Assembly: GCA_016256075.1 (NCBI GenBank)
Contig: SDVU01000424.1
Span: forward strand, 1-13,544
Length of the DNA: 13,544 bases
DNA from: Dictyocoela muelleri
Taxonomy: Eukaryota > Microsporidia
Direction of reading: 5' to 3'
The notes under the pieces are model-generated. The model was not told the origin of the DNA, made no database searches, and saw only the letters and a program-made list of their open reading frames with translations. Positions 1 through 7,749 of this stretch are shown in pieces. Both the position numbers and the translations under genes were made by a program. The stretch's first letter is position 1. Each line of letters begins with the position of its first letter.

Positions 1-154
1 ATGGGTTTTATAAGTTTGAAAAATGGGTTTTATAAGTTTGAAAAATGGGTTTTATAAGTTTGAAAAATGGGTTTTATGAGTTTGAAAAATGGGTTTTATA
101 AGTTTGAAAAATGGGTTTTATAAGTTTGAAAAATGGGTTTTAAATTTTGAAAAG
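1..154. repeat. 22-base tandem repeat at window edge
   Basis: Seven head-to-tail copies of a 22-base unit (ATGGGTTTTATAAGTTTGAA plus AA) begin at 1, 23, 45, 67, 89, 111 and 133. The fourth carries one substitution and the seventh is degenerate, which marks the decaying end. The array starts at the window edge, so it probably continues upstream. The unit length is not a multiple of three and every frame soon meets a stop, so I do not read it as coding. Confidence 0.95.
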
Positions 155-880
155 GGCTGTATAACATCTATAAATTTAATTTTTAAATTAACCATATAAA
201 AAATTAAAATTGGATTTTATAAACATTAATTTATAAATGACGATTGAGGGCTGTTTTTTCAAGGTTTTATGAATAAAATAAAAGTTTTTTTACCGTTTTA
301 ATATTTTTAAACAAAATAACAATAACTTTTTAATAACAAATCATTTTTACTTCTAAAATCTTTTCTAGATATGTTGATTCATTTATGTTCATAATTTTTA
401 AGAAACTATCTATATATAATATACTTTTTGTTTAATTCTAGTATGATCATTTTTTTCCTATAAATATTGTTAAGATTAATATGCTTTAAAGTCTTAATTT
501 TTTTCTGAATTTTTGCAAAATTTTTTCAGAATTTTACAATTCAAAAATAATCATTATTTCTTCATTATTCGAGTTTATCTATCAAACTAATTAAAATCAA
601 AATTTTATTGTTGCTCTTAATTTTGTAAACTAAAATTTTAAATCAGTGAAGATTTTTCATAAAAACATTTAAAGGTAATTTAATTATAACTTATAAAATC
701 AGAATAAGAAATTTGTATTTTTAACTATTATTAAGATAAAACACATTATTTAATTTATTAAATTTAATTTTTATATACATTTTAATTATACGCTTTTAAG
801 GTGTTTTTAGTCTTTATATTTTAATTTCACTTTTTTAAAGCATTAAAATAATTTTATAAATTTTATTAAAACAATTTTAT
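155..880. other. AT-rich intergenic stretch, no gene seen
   Basis: About 725 bases of very AT-rich sequence between the tandem repeat and the acetyltransferase gene. I see no open frame with protein-like composition, no tRNA-like boxes and no strong inverted repeat. It probably includes the upstream region of the acetyltransferase, but I can point to no clear TATA element because the whole stretch is A and T. Confidence 0.6.
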
Positions 881-892
881 CCTCCATTTTTT
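881..892 (+). promoter_or_regulatory. Possible C-rich start-proximal motif before the acetyltransferase
   Basis: A short CCTCC block at 881-885 stands out in AT-only DNA, seven bases before the ATG at 893. Microsporidian genes often have a CCC- or GGG-like motif within about 15 bases of the start codon, thought to act in initiation. This is a weak match to that pattern and its use is inferred. It favours the first ATG (893) over the in-frame ATGs at 920 and 923. Confidence 0.35.
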
Positions 893-1405
893 ATGTTAAA
901 GTTATGCGCTTGCATAAATATGATGAATATAAAAATTAATACTGAAAATATAGAAATCTTAAAATCAATCTCTTTAACTGAATTGTTATCAGAAAGTTTA
1001 TTGCAATTTAATTTCAAAGTTGAAGATATAAAATCAGAACATACTGTTGGATTAGTGTTTAGAATTAAAAATGTGAAAAATACTGATTGTCTCTTTAATT
1101 CAACACAGAAAAAAACGGATCTATTTACAAATATTGGCCTTTGTTCATTCTCAATATTTAGAGAAAAACTATATATTCTGAAATTGGGTGTTCTCCCTGA
1201 GTTTAGATTGATGGGCATAGGAACATTTATTATTAACTACATTAAAAACAAATACGATAAATATAAAATATCTTTACATACACCTGTAAATAACTATCCT
1301 GCGATTATGTTTTATGAAAAAAATGGGTTTGTTTTTAGAAGTAAAATTAAGAATTATTATTGGTGTGGATATTATTTAGATGCGTGTTATATGGTGTATA
1401 AATAA
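893..1405 (+). CDS. NAA50-like N-alpha-acetyltransferase (GNAT family)
   Basis: This 170-residue protein is a GNAT acetyltransferase that best fits NAA50 (San), which moves acetyl from acetyl-CoA to protein N-termini starting with Met plus a hydrophobic residue. Human NAA50 has 169 residues. From memory of that family, the following match: the KLYILKLGVLPEFRLMGIGT segment (92-111) is strand 4 plus the acetyl-CoA loop R105-x-x-G-x-G; Y94 and H129 fall where human Tyr73 and His112 act in catalysis; N134-x-x-A-x-x-F-Y-x-x-x-G-F is motif B; and KNYY (153-156) followed by a D-A pair matches the substrate-binding C-terminus. The N-terminal third is poorly conserved. There is no signal peptide or membrane segment, so it is probably cytosolic. 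The start at 893 is the longest; ATGs at 920 and 923 are alternatives. There is no intron. It stands alone among repeats with no operon-like neighbour. GNAT membership is sure; the NAA50 subtype is likely. Confidence 0.85.
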   Translation: MLKLCACINMMNIKINTENIEILKSISLTELLSESLLQFNFKVEDIKSEHTVGLVFRIKNVKNTDCLFNSTQKKTDLFTNIGLCSFSIFREKLYILKLGVLPEFRLMGIGTFIINYIKNKYDKYKISLHTPVNNYPAIMFYEKNGFVFRSKIKNYYWCGYYLDACYMVYK

Positions 1406-1406
1406 A
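1401..1406 (+). terminator. AATAAA polyadenylation signal overlapping the stop codon
   Basis: The hexamer AATAAA spans the TAA stop of the acetyltransferase (1403-1405). Signals overlapping or just after stop codons are common in microsporidia with very short 3' ends. In AT-rich DNA this hexamer also occurs by chance, so the position is the main support. Confidence 0.45.
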
Positions 1407-1455
1407 ATACTTATGGTATTTTAAAATTTACGTTAATCAATAGTAAATATTCTCG

Positions 1456-1530
1456 ATTTTTTTTATTCTTTTTTATTCCTTTTTTTTATTCTTTTTTTAT
1501 TCTTTTTTATTCCTTTTTTATTCTTTTTAT
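1456..1530. repeat. T-rich microsatellite (TTTTTATTC type)
   Basis: A run of imperfect units of about 9-10 bases, mostly TTTTTATTC with C or T added and variable T-tract length. All other bases are T or A. It looks like a slippage-grown microsatellite just after the acetyltransferase gene. Confidence 0.85.
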
Positions 1531-1558
1531 TATTTTTTTGGTTTAATCTATATTTTGG

Positions 1559-1595
1559 GGCATGTGTCATATTCCGAGGCATGTGTTATATTCGG
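1559..1595. repeat. Short direct duplication
   Basis: Two adjacent copies of about 18 bases, GGCATGTGTCATATTCCG (1559-1576) and GGCATGTGTTATATTCGG (1578-1595), differ at only a few sites. They may be the remains of a tandem array or simply a local duplication. Confidence 0.6.
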
Positions 1596-1705
1596 GTGCT
1601 AGCGTTTTGTTATTTTATGACGAAACGATGGGTTTTTGTCATTAAAAATTCAAAAAAAAATTTAAAACCCCTAAATAATCCATATATATATATATTTTAA
1701 ATATT

Positions 1706-2161
1706 ACATGTTGACAACATCCATAGCTGCCAACCCGGAGAGTTGTCTCCTACCGTGGTCTGTGACCTTTGGTTCTTTTGTTTCAATAATACGTCGCTTA
1801 CCAAGCTACCAAGAAACCCAGCTGTATGAGTGATCTTCGTTTTATCAATGACTCAGCAGGATACAGGTAATTGATAGCTTTTCATGAATTAAAATTTTTC
1901 ATTGTTTTTTGCCGAGATGCGTCGCCAAACTCATACCCAAACCTAAGAGAGGCATTTATACTTCATTGTCATATTAGACCAAGTCTCAATCAGCTATACC
2001 ACACTAAAACAACTGTATATTACTATTTATTTTTATATTTTTTGACCGCTTAATGACTTTCTCATTATTTATTAAAGAGTGACTTCAGCGGGATTCATAC
2101 CACGATATTTAAATTTTACATTCAAGAGCGTTAACCACTGAGCTATCTGGCCCTATTCTTT
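1706..2161 (-). mobile_element. tRNA-headed SINE, copy 1
   Basis: This repeat of about 456 bases matches the one at 10884-11347 along its whole length in the same orientation (roughly 80-85% by eye). Read on the minus strand it opens with a tRNA-like head containing a good RNA polymerase III A box (TAGCTCAGTGG) and a decayed B box. It continues with about 370 bases unlike a tRNA and ends in an AT-rich tail. An 11-base motif TTTTAAATATT lies on both sides (1695-1705 and 2162-2172), as expected of a target-site duplication, though it is AT-only. A SINE makes no protein and borrows LINE machinery; no LINE is visible here. An open frame inside it is incidental. Unit boundaries are good to about ten bases. 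Confidence 0.75.
2080..2153 (-). promoter_or_regulatory. tRNA-like pol III promoter head of SINE copy 1
   Basis: A 74-base tRNA-like region. The A box is at 2132-2145 and the B box site at 2091-2101 reads GGTATGAATCC, two changes from the consensus kept by the other copy. An anticodon-like arm can fold, but the acceptor and T stems do not pair well, so it is not a working tRNA gene. Confidence 0.7.
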
Positions 2162-2172
2162 TTTTAAATATT

Positions 2173-2638
2173 TTTATATTTACGCGCGAAGCGTGTACAT
2201 GAAATTATACCACATACATTAATCTGCATTATAATGAGTAAAACTGGAATGATTTATTTATAATAAATTAAGCTTTTTATACTGTTTAGATCGTGATATA
2301 TTTTTATTTCTTTACTAACCTTATATTTTATTTAATTAAAAGTTCTTAAAATAATATTTTATTTCAAAACAATATATTTTATAACGGTACAGTACCAATT
2401 AGCTGAATTTTTAATTCTTTGAAAAAAATAAAATTTTGAACTTTAATAAAAATTCTATTTAATCAAATATTGTAAAAACTTAATAATTAAAATAATTTAA
2501 AGGTTTAAATATTTATAATATATAAATTTAAATTCATCCGATTTGGGTTTAATTGATACACTTACAAGAACATCATGTATTAGTTCTATTAGAGTCTATT
2601 AGAGTCTATATCAAAATAAAAATTTTGGTACTGAGGCT
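2173..2638. other. AT-rich intergenic stretch
   Basis: No gene-like frame is seen. Near 2581-2610 the phrase TATTAGAGTC is repeated in tandem. The rest is low-complexity A and T. It separates the SINE from the next inverted-repeat element. Confidence 0.55.
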
Positions 2639-2913
2639 CCCAAATGACTAAAAATTAGACCACGGGCAACCAAAAAATAATCAAAAATGTGTTTTTTAAA
2701 ATATTCCGATGTGATATTAGCGGAAATCAAGCTTTAAAAAAAATATTCTTGAAATGGAAATATGAATTGCAAAACCCCAATGTTTTTGTGTATATATTTT
2801 CTTTTTAACAATAAAAATTTTTCATAGTTTAAATTCTGCTATTATCACGTCGTTAGCTTTTCATTTTTTTATCATTTTTGCGTTTACCCGAGTCTAATTC
2901 TTGGTCATTTGGG
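2639..2913. mobile_element. Inverted-repeat (MITE-like) element A
   Basis: Two inverted arms of about 90 bases each (2639 to about 2730, and about 2825 to 2913) flank a core of about 95 bases. The outer tips start CCCAAATGAC and match well for about 25 bases. The inner parts also match, for example GTGATATTAGCGGAA against GTGATAATAGCAGAA on the other strand. There is no coding capacity, so it would be a non-autonomous DNA transposon or foldback element. I could not find a clear target-site duplication, so the exact ends and superfamily are open. Confidence 0.7.
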
Positions 2914-3023
2914 CAATAGTAATGAATTTTTTACAACAAACATTTTTTTCTCCTTTCTTTTGTTATCCAAAAAATTTCTTCATGAAAGATTATAAGAAAT
3001 TTGATTTTTTACAGCTAATTAAA

Positions 3024-3515
3024 AAAAATCAGCGAATTAAGAATTCGGTGAATTGAGACACCATGCTTTTTTCTCTTCATACTTTAATTTTGATAATATA
3101 TTGTCGAAATAATTTGTATGATATCCCTATTTTTTAATAATTTGTTGTGATTAACAATTTCATGAGAACAAAACAAATTTTTTACTGATTGAGGACATGA
3201 AAGATTTTTATCAGTTATCACAAGTCTTCCAATTTTCATATGGTCAGAAATAAACTTAGTCAATGTAGGTATTTTCCTATCAGGTAATATTTCTAAGACC
3301 ATATAACCTGTATAATCCCCAATAATCCCGACAATCCATGTCCATCCCGAAATTTCATCATAAATATTACAAATTGAAACTATTAATTGTCTTTTATAGA
3401 TGACAGTTTTATCTATTTGAACTGAATATACATCTCCCAATACATTATTTACATACATAAAATTTTTTATCATTAAAATATTCATTGAGATTTCTTTTAA
3501 TTTTTGAAGACTCAA
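3024..3515 (-). pseudogene. Decayed Merlin (ISXO2-like) transposase, type 1
   Basis: The reading frame carries the core of an IS1595/ISXO2-type DDE transposase, the hallmark of eukaryotic Merlin DNA transposons. Counting from the TTG at 3515, the first catalytic Asp is D35 in VQIDKT. TWIVGIIGDY and EILPDRKIPTLTKFISDH follow, then the second Asp D102 in VITDKN, and then the EIVNHN segment. After an in-frame TAA at 3084-3086 the frame still reads GVSIHRILNS, which matches the family's GVHTxxIExxW signature with the catalytic Glu replaced by Leu. The N-terminal part is missing or unreadable (a stop lies about four codons before 3515). A full Merlin transposase has roughly 250-300 residues. I saw no convincing terminal inverted repeats or 8-base target duplication. 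It is a dead fragment. Confidence 0.85.
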
Positions 3516-3723
3516 TTTAATATATATTAATCATTTAATATTTCTTTTTTTTCGAAAACCCGGCAAAGTATTTCATAAAACGCTAAAAAGAAATTATTAA
3601 TGGGTATAATTGGATATCTGATTAATTTATCATAAAAAATCAGAATTCTTTTTCTGCAAATCCAAGATGTAATCTTTAAATATTATTGTTATCATATTGT
3701 TTAGATCTTTTTCAAAACGGATT

Positions 3724-4072
3724 GACGCCGATTCGCCACTTGGTGTTTAATTGACGTCTTTTCAGTTTAACTTTCAAATTAACACTCTTTTATTCACTCT
3801 GAAGCAAATAGATGCCTTTTTTTCGCGCCCGGAAACGATTCGACGCCCTTTTTCGCTACCAAAAAAAATACCATTATGAAATACATTATAATTTTAAATT
3901 TAAAAATAAAATTACAATTTATTTCTTAGGGGTATTTTTCGGTGACGAAATGAGCGTCGATTCCCCAATAGTTGTAGAAAAGGCATCTTTTCGCTACAGA
4001 ATGATAAAAGGCATCAATTTGGAAGGGAAGTAGAAAAGACGTCAATTAAACACCGAGTGGCGAATCGGCGCC
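3724..4072. mobile_element. Inverted-repeat (MITE-like) element B
   Basis: Forty-base terminal inverted repeats (3724-3763 and 4033-4072) match at about 38 of 40 positions, giving a 349-base element. Further nested inverted motifs lie inside: GATGCCTTTT at 3811-3820 against AAAAGGCATC at 4006-4015. A direct repeat ending TTTTCGCTAC occurs near 3851 and 3984. The arms are notably richer in G and C than the surroundings. A 73-codon open frame inside has low-complexity composition and is not taken as a gene. It looks like a non-autonomous DNA transposon; its superfamily is not evident. Confidence 0.8.
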
Positions 4073-4099
4073 TAAAGTTTAATTAGTTAAGAAAAAACT

Positions 4100-4130
4100 G
4101 CTGATTCGCCACTGAGTGGTGAATCGGCAC
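4100..4130. repeat. Stray palindromic tip of element B
   Basis: GATTCGCCACT and AGTGGTGAATC stand head to head around a single G. They reproduce about the first 14 bases of both ends of the neighbouring element B with all internal sequence gone. Both are followed by a similar CCTAA tail. This could be a collapsed second copy or a product of abortive transposition. Confidence 0.65.
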
Positions 4131-4157
4131 CTAACGCGTTCTTGATTTAATATTTTT

Positions 4158-4597
4158 TTAATATATTATTAAAACATTTGACCGCTTGAATATTTGTGCC
4201 GCTTTATTCATTAATGAAAGTATATTTATGACACAAGGTTTCATGAGTATAATCGAATCTTTTAAATTTGCATATTAGCGATGTTCATAAGTCCAAATAG
4301 TTGATATTGCTGCAACCTGGGTACATATAATCGGAACCATTGTATTTACAAGCTTACTTTCAATGACACACGAAAAGCCACGATGAATTTCATTATCGAA
4401 TTCAATTATGGATAATGTATCTGTTTTTTGCTGGTGATTAACCAAGAAGACTTTTTACTTTGTAATTTAACACCTTTTCACGAATTTGAATCATTTTTTC
4501 TTCGCCACTTAATTTATCATCAAATAAATTAGGATCAGGAATCTTATCAACAATATTATTTATAATTTTAATCACGTATTTTTACTGAGTATCATAT
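4158..4597 (-). pseudogene. Decayed unrecognised gene, 3' part (cut by LTR element)
   Basis: This is the downstream part of the gene that starts at 9080. Read on the minus strand from the insertion point, the frame gives a charged, protein-like stretch, IINNIVDKIPDPNLFDDKLS and onward, until a stop at 4438-4440. A second frame then runs from 4442 to 4158 with one stop at 4275-4277 and contains TLSIIEFDNEIHRGFSCVIE. With the 5' part it adds up to about 250 codons. I do not recognise the family: no motif, membrane segment or zinc site is evident. The reading frame before the insertion continues into this part when the element and one copy of its target duplication are ignored, with one stop close after the junction. 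Its decay therefore appears older than, or independent of, the insertion. Confidence 0.6.
4594..4597. repeat. Target-site duplication, left copy (ATAT)
   Basis: ATAT directly abuts the LTR end and recurs at 8765-8768 at the other end. Four to six bases is usual for Ty3/gypsy insertions. The motif alone is uninformative in AT-rich DNA, but it sits exactly at both TG...CA termini. Confidence 0.7.
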
Positions 4598-4824
4598 TGA
4601 CGGACTCCGGAGAGACCCGTCCGAAAAGTAACAGCTGATTGTAAAGAGAATGTTGATGAAAGAAACGTTTATTGCTTGAACAGTGCGGAACTGTCGTTGT
4701 AGTTGATGACTTTCGTTGAGGCATGGGGGTCGTTATGAGATTTGTTTTTATATTTGAAATTTTCTAGAAATTTCAAAAAATCAAATGAAGAAAAATCATC
4801 AAATATGTCAAGTGGTGTTTGACA
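4598..4824 (-). repeat. 3' LTR of the gypsy element
   Basis: Direct repeat of 8538-8764. On the minus strand it starts TGTCAAACACC. It holds a TATA-like TATAAAAA (4745-4752) and an AATAAA (4668-4673) that overlaps the end of the pol reading frame. It has the canonical TG...CA termini. Confidence 0.95.
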
Positions 4825-6480
4825 TTCACCTCTCCCCCGGTAAGATTTTAAATTCTTCCAATTATGCCTAACTATTCTATTACCTTCATCCACCCATACA
4901 TTTCCTCGCATTTTATTAACTTCAACTACTTGAAATAGTCCTAAAAACTTATCGAGTATTTTATCCTGAACTACGTTTTTCCTCAGAACATAATCACCCT
5001 TCTTTATCGCCAAATCTATCCTCTCACGATTCTTCTTTTCTTGATCCTTTATTTTCCGATTCTTTTCGGCCTGTTTCAAGTCGAGACACTTGTTATTGTT
5101 TTTATTTGTAACTTCAAATATCGAATATCCATGTAATATTTCAAATGGAGATGTTTTCATAATTGAATGATAGGTGAAATTAAGATTTGTTTCGATTTTT
5201 GCTATGACATCTTTTAGCAGCTTACCTTTGTAGATTCGTAGAATATTCTTTATTGTACTATTTATCCTTTCCGATATACCATTTGCTGTAGGGTTATAAG
5301 GCGATGTTTGTATGTGCTTGATACAATTGCTTTTTAAGAACCTTTCAAATGTATTTGATATGTATTGTCGACCAAGATCAGTTAATATTTTCTTTGGTGT
5401 GTGGTATAATTCGAGCCATTTCTTAAATTGGCTTATGATCGTTTCTGTCTTTATATCTTCGATGTCAAATACTCGCGTAAACCGACTGTATATATCGGTT
5501 ATTGTGAGTAGGTAAAAATACTCCTTTGAATATTCTGTTTCAAAATGTAGCGTTTTAATCGGCCCAAAGATGTCGGAACTAATGTATTCAAATGGTACTT
5601 CTGAAAATAAAGAACCCGTGTATTTTCCATACTTCTTATTCAATCCTTTATTTCTTTGGCACTCCAGGCATTCATAAGTGATTTTTTCAACTTCTGCTTT
5701 TAGATTTCTGGCATAAACGTAATCGTTGAGAGTTTTATAGAGTTTCTTGGAACCAGGATGTGCCAGGTCAGAATGTAACTTTAATAGTAGTCCCTTCAGA
5801 TAGTTTTGAGGTATTATTATTCTATTTCTCTCATCCGTTAGTATTCCTTTTATCGTTTTAGTTTTATCTTGATTATCACTTAGTTGGCTCGCTGAACAAT
5901 CATCTTTTTGCATCTTTATAAGTTTGCTAAAGTTCCAATATTGTGCTTGATTTTTAGTATTCATAAGAGTTATGCGGGACAACGTATCAGCTAATACATT
6001 TTTCTTACCTTCAATTTTCTTTATCTCATAATCGTATTCCTGCATTAACATTTTCCATCTTTGAATTCGCCGCGATAAGTCTTTATCAAATATTAGGTTT
6101 TGATTGTCGCTGTATATAATTACCTTACCGGGTATCAAGATAGATCGAAAATTCTCCAAAGATTTAAGAATTCCTAGCATTTCTTTCTCCATAGACGTAT
6201 ACTTTAACTCTGTTTTCGAAAATTTGTAACTATAAAAGGAAATTGGTTCACCATCTTGTTTTAGCGCTGCGCCTATTGCCCTATCGGATGCGTCTGTTTC
6301 AAGAATGAATTCCTTGCTCGGATCAGGATATCTCAATTTTATTTTCTTTTCAATAAATCTTAATACTTCCTTTAACTTCTCCTCTTTCTCTGCCGTCCAA
6401 TCTATCTTTTTATCTTTCGCGAGCATGTCAGTTAGAAAAAGTGTTTTTTCGCTGAAATTGGGCACGAAGTTTTTGAAATA
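4669..6480 (-). CDS. Gypsy pol part: RNase H and integrase
   Basis: C-terminal half of pol, fossil retrotransposon sequence. RNase H (about 6000-6400) shows the catalytic TDAS motif in LETDASDRAIGAAL, a conserved Glu in TSMEKEMLGIL, YSDNQN and ADTLSRI. Integrase follows. Its HHCC zinc domain includes HSDLAHPGSKKL and ECLECQRNKG. The D,D-35-E core has Asp in SSDIFGP, Asp in LTDLGRQY and Glu in NGISERIN. A GPY/F-like C-terminal module is near LDKFLGLFQVVEV. RNase H removes the RNA template and integrase joins the cDNA to the host chromosome. The reading frame ends inside the 3' LTR. No chromodomain is seen. Confidence 0.9.
   Translation of the reverse strand, partial: YFKNFVPNFSEKTLFLTDMLAKDKKIDWTAEKEEKLKEVLRFIEKKIKLRYPDPSKEFILETDASDRAIGAALKQDGEPISFYSYKFSKTELKYTSMEKEMLGILKSLENFRSILIPGKVIIYSDNQNLIFDKDLSRRIQRWKMLMQEYDYEIKKIEGKKNVLADTLSRITLMNTKNQAQYWNFSKLIKMQKDDCSASQLSDNQDKTKTIKGILTDERNRIIIPQNYLKGLLLKLHSDLAHPGSKKLYKTLNDYVYARNLKAEVEKITYECLECQRNKGLNKKYGKYTGSLFSEVPFEYISSDIFGPIKTLHFETEYSKEYFYLLTITDIYSRFTRVFDIEDIKTETIISQFKKWLELYHTPKKILTDLGRQYISNTFERFLKSNCIKHIQTSPYNPTANGISERINSTIKNILRIYKGKLLKDVIAKIETNLNFTYHSIMKTSPFEILHGYSIFEVTNKNNNKCLDLKQAEKNRKIKDQEKKNRERIDLAIKKGDYVLRKNVVQDKILDKFLGLFQVVEVNKMRGNVWVDEGNRIVRHNWKNLKSYRGRGECQTPLDIFDDFSSFDFLKFLENFKYKNKSHNDPHASTKVINYNDSSALFKQ
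4825..4838 (-). other. Polypurine tract of the gypsy element
   Basis: On the minus strand the bases just before the 3' LTR read GGGGGAGAGGTGAA, an almost pure purine run in the position where plus-strand DNA synthesis is primed in LTR elements. It lies within the pol reading frame, another sign of compactness. Confidence 0.75.
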
Positions 6481-6589
6481 ATTCAGGAATCCCATTATTT
6501 TTTGCACATTTTTCTAGGTCTTTACTTTGTTAACTGTGAAATTGCAAAGCGGTGATGTATCAACAGTTATGCCCTCCTTTGAAACGTAA

Positions 6590-7728
6590 TGTCCTAAGAA
6601 TAGTACACTTTCTTTGAAGAATTGACTTTTATCAAGGTTGACTTTTAAATTATTATCATTTATAATCTGGAGTACAGTTTCGAGGTGGGAATTATGTAAA
6701 TTTTGATTTTCGAAGTGAATAACTAGGTCGTCTAGATATACCTTAACAAATGGTAACTCTGAGAACAAAGAGTCCATGATCTTCTGAAAGGTCTTCGGAG
6801 CATTCGTTAATCCAAAGGGCATCCGATTCCACTCATACTTTGTATTCTCAACCCAAAACGCTGTATATGGCCGACTATCATCTTTTATTTTCACCTGGTA
6901 ATATCCGGACTTCATATCTAGTTTAGAGAATATTGATGATCCATTTAATTGTGCAAGAATATCCCATATTTTGGGGAATACGTAATTATCCTCAATCGTA
7001 ATGCGATTTAGGGCTCGGTAGTCAACAACTATTCTTATTTTACCATTCTTTTTAAGTATGGGAAACGCGGCGGACGCATATGGTGATTTACTTTTTTGTA
7101 TTATGCCATCTTTAAGTAGTTTTTGAATTTCATCTTCCACCTTTTGTTTTAAACCGAGTGATATCCTAAAAGGGCGCATTTCCACTACCTCATTACCCTT
7201 TAAACGAATTTCATGTTCTACATCTGGTATCAGACCTATAGGCGGGATTTGTGTTTCATTATATTTGATTTTTTCTTTTATACAGTCCGGTAACTTTATA
7301 ACATCCTGAGTATAGATTTTCGATTTATCTTCTATCTTCTTATCATATTCAGAAATTCCATTTTTGTCTTCAAGTTCATATACTACAGAGTCTAATACTA
7401 CGGACATATTTTGTAAGTTGATATTAGCTTCGTTTTTCAGTAAAAATTCCATTCCTAGTATGAGATCTGGTTCCATCTTTTTGAGGATTTTAGCGGCTGT
7501 TTTATATCGAGTGCTGCTGTCATTTAAAAACTTAAGTAGAAAGCATGTTTCCTCATTCGTAATTATTTCGCTACCATCAATTAACTGGGCTGTCGATTCC
7601 GTGGTGAGATTTGTTACTAAATTGTGTTCTTGAACTATAGAGTCATTGATGTAATTGTATGTCGAACCGGTGTCAAGTACTGCTTTATAAGCTTTCCCGT
7701 CTATTTCTACAGGAATTTGTAGAATCAT
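6590..7728 (-). CDS. Gypsy pol part: protease and reverse transcriptase
   Basis: N-terminal half of pol, fossil retrotransposon sequence. The aspartic protease (about 7430-7728) has the DTG triad in VLDTGSTYNYI, and a later hydrophobic-hydrophobic-G motif, LILGMEF. Reverse transcriptase follows (about 6600-7180) with IRIVVDYRALN, FSKLDMKSGYYQV, RMPFGLTNAPKTFQ, the catalytic YLDD box in VYLDDLVIH, and LFLGHYVSKEGI. These are the usual Ty3/gypsy signatures. The protease cuts the polyproteins and the polymerase copies the RNA into DNA in the particle. Gag lies in a separate reading frame just upstream, as is usual in this group. Confidence 0.92.
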
Positions 7729-7749
7729 GGGCTTGACTTGACATGTTTG

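Noticed and set aside
1-154. CRISPR array
   Set aside because: Copies are directly adjacent with no spacers, and the setting is eukaryotic.
877-1218. 113-codon ORF on the minus strand
   Set aside because: It lies antisense to the well-supported acetyltransferase and has no recognisable motif.
1871-2053. 60-codon plus-strand ORF inside SINE copy 1
   Set aside because: The frame is not preserved as the same protein in copy 2, and the repeat is a tRNA-headed SINE on the other strand.
2080-2153. A functional tRNA gene
   Set aside because: A and B box regions are present, but the acceptor and T stems do not pair and position 33 of the anticodon loop is not T. The same sequence heads a dispersed repeat.
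2181-2197. GC-rich ACGCGCGAAGCGTGT motif, partly like one near 9265
   Set aside because: The similarity is short and imperfect, and no extended repeat links the two sites.
2773-2784. CCCCAATG as a start-proximal C motif with a start codon
   Set aside because: The frame ends after a few codons and the site is inside inverted-repeat element A.
3812-4033. 73-codon ORF with an N-terminal FRARKRF stretch
   Set aside because: It lies wholly between the inverted ends of element B and overlaps nested repeats, and its composition follows the repeat.
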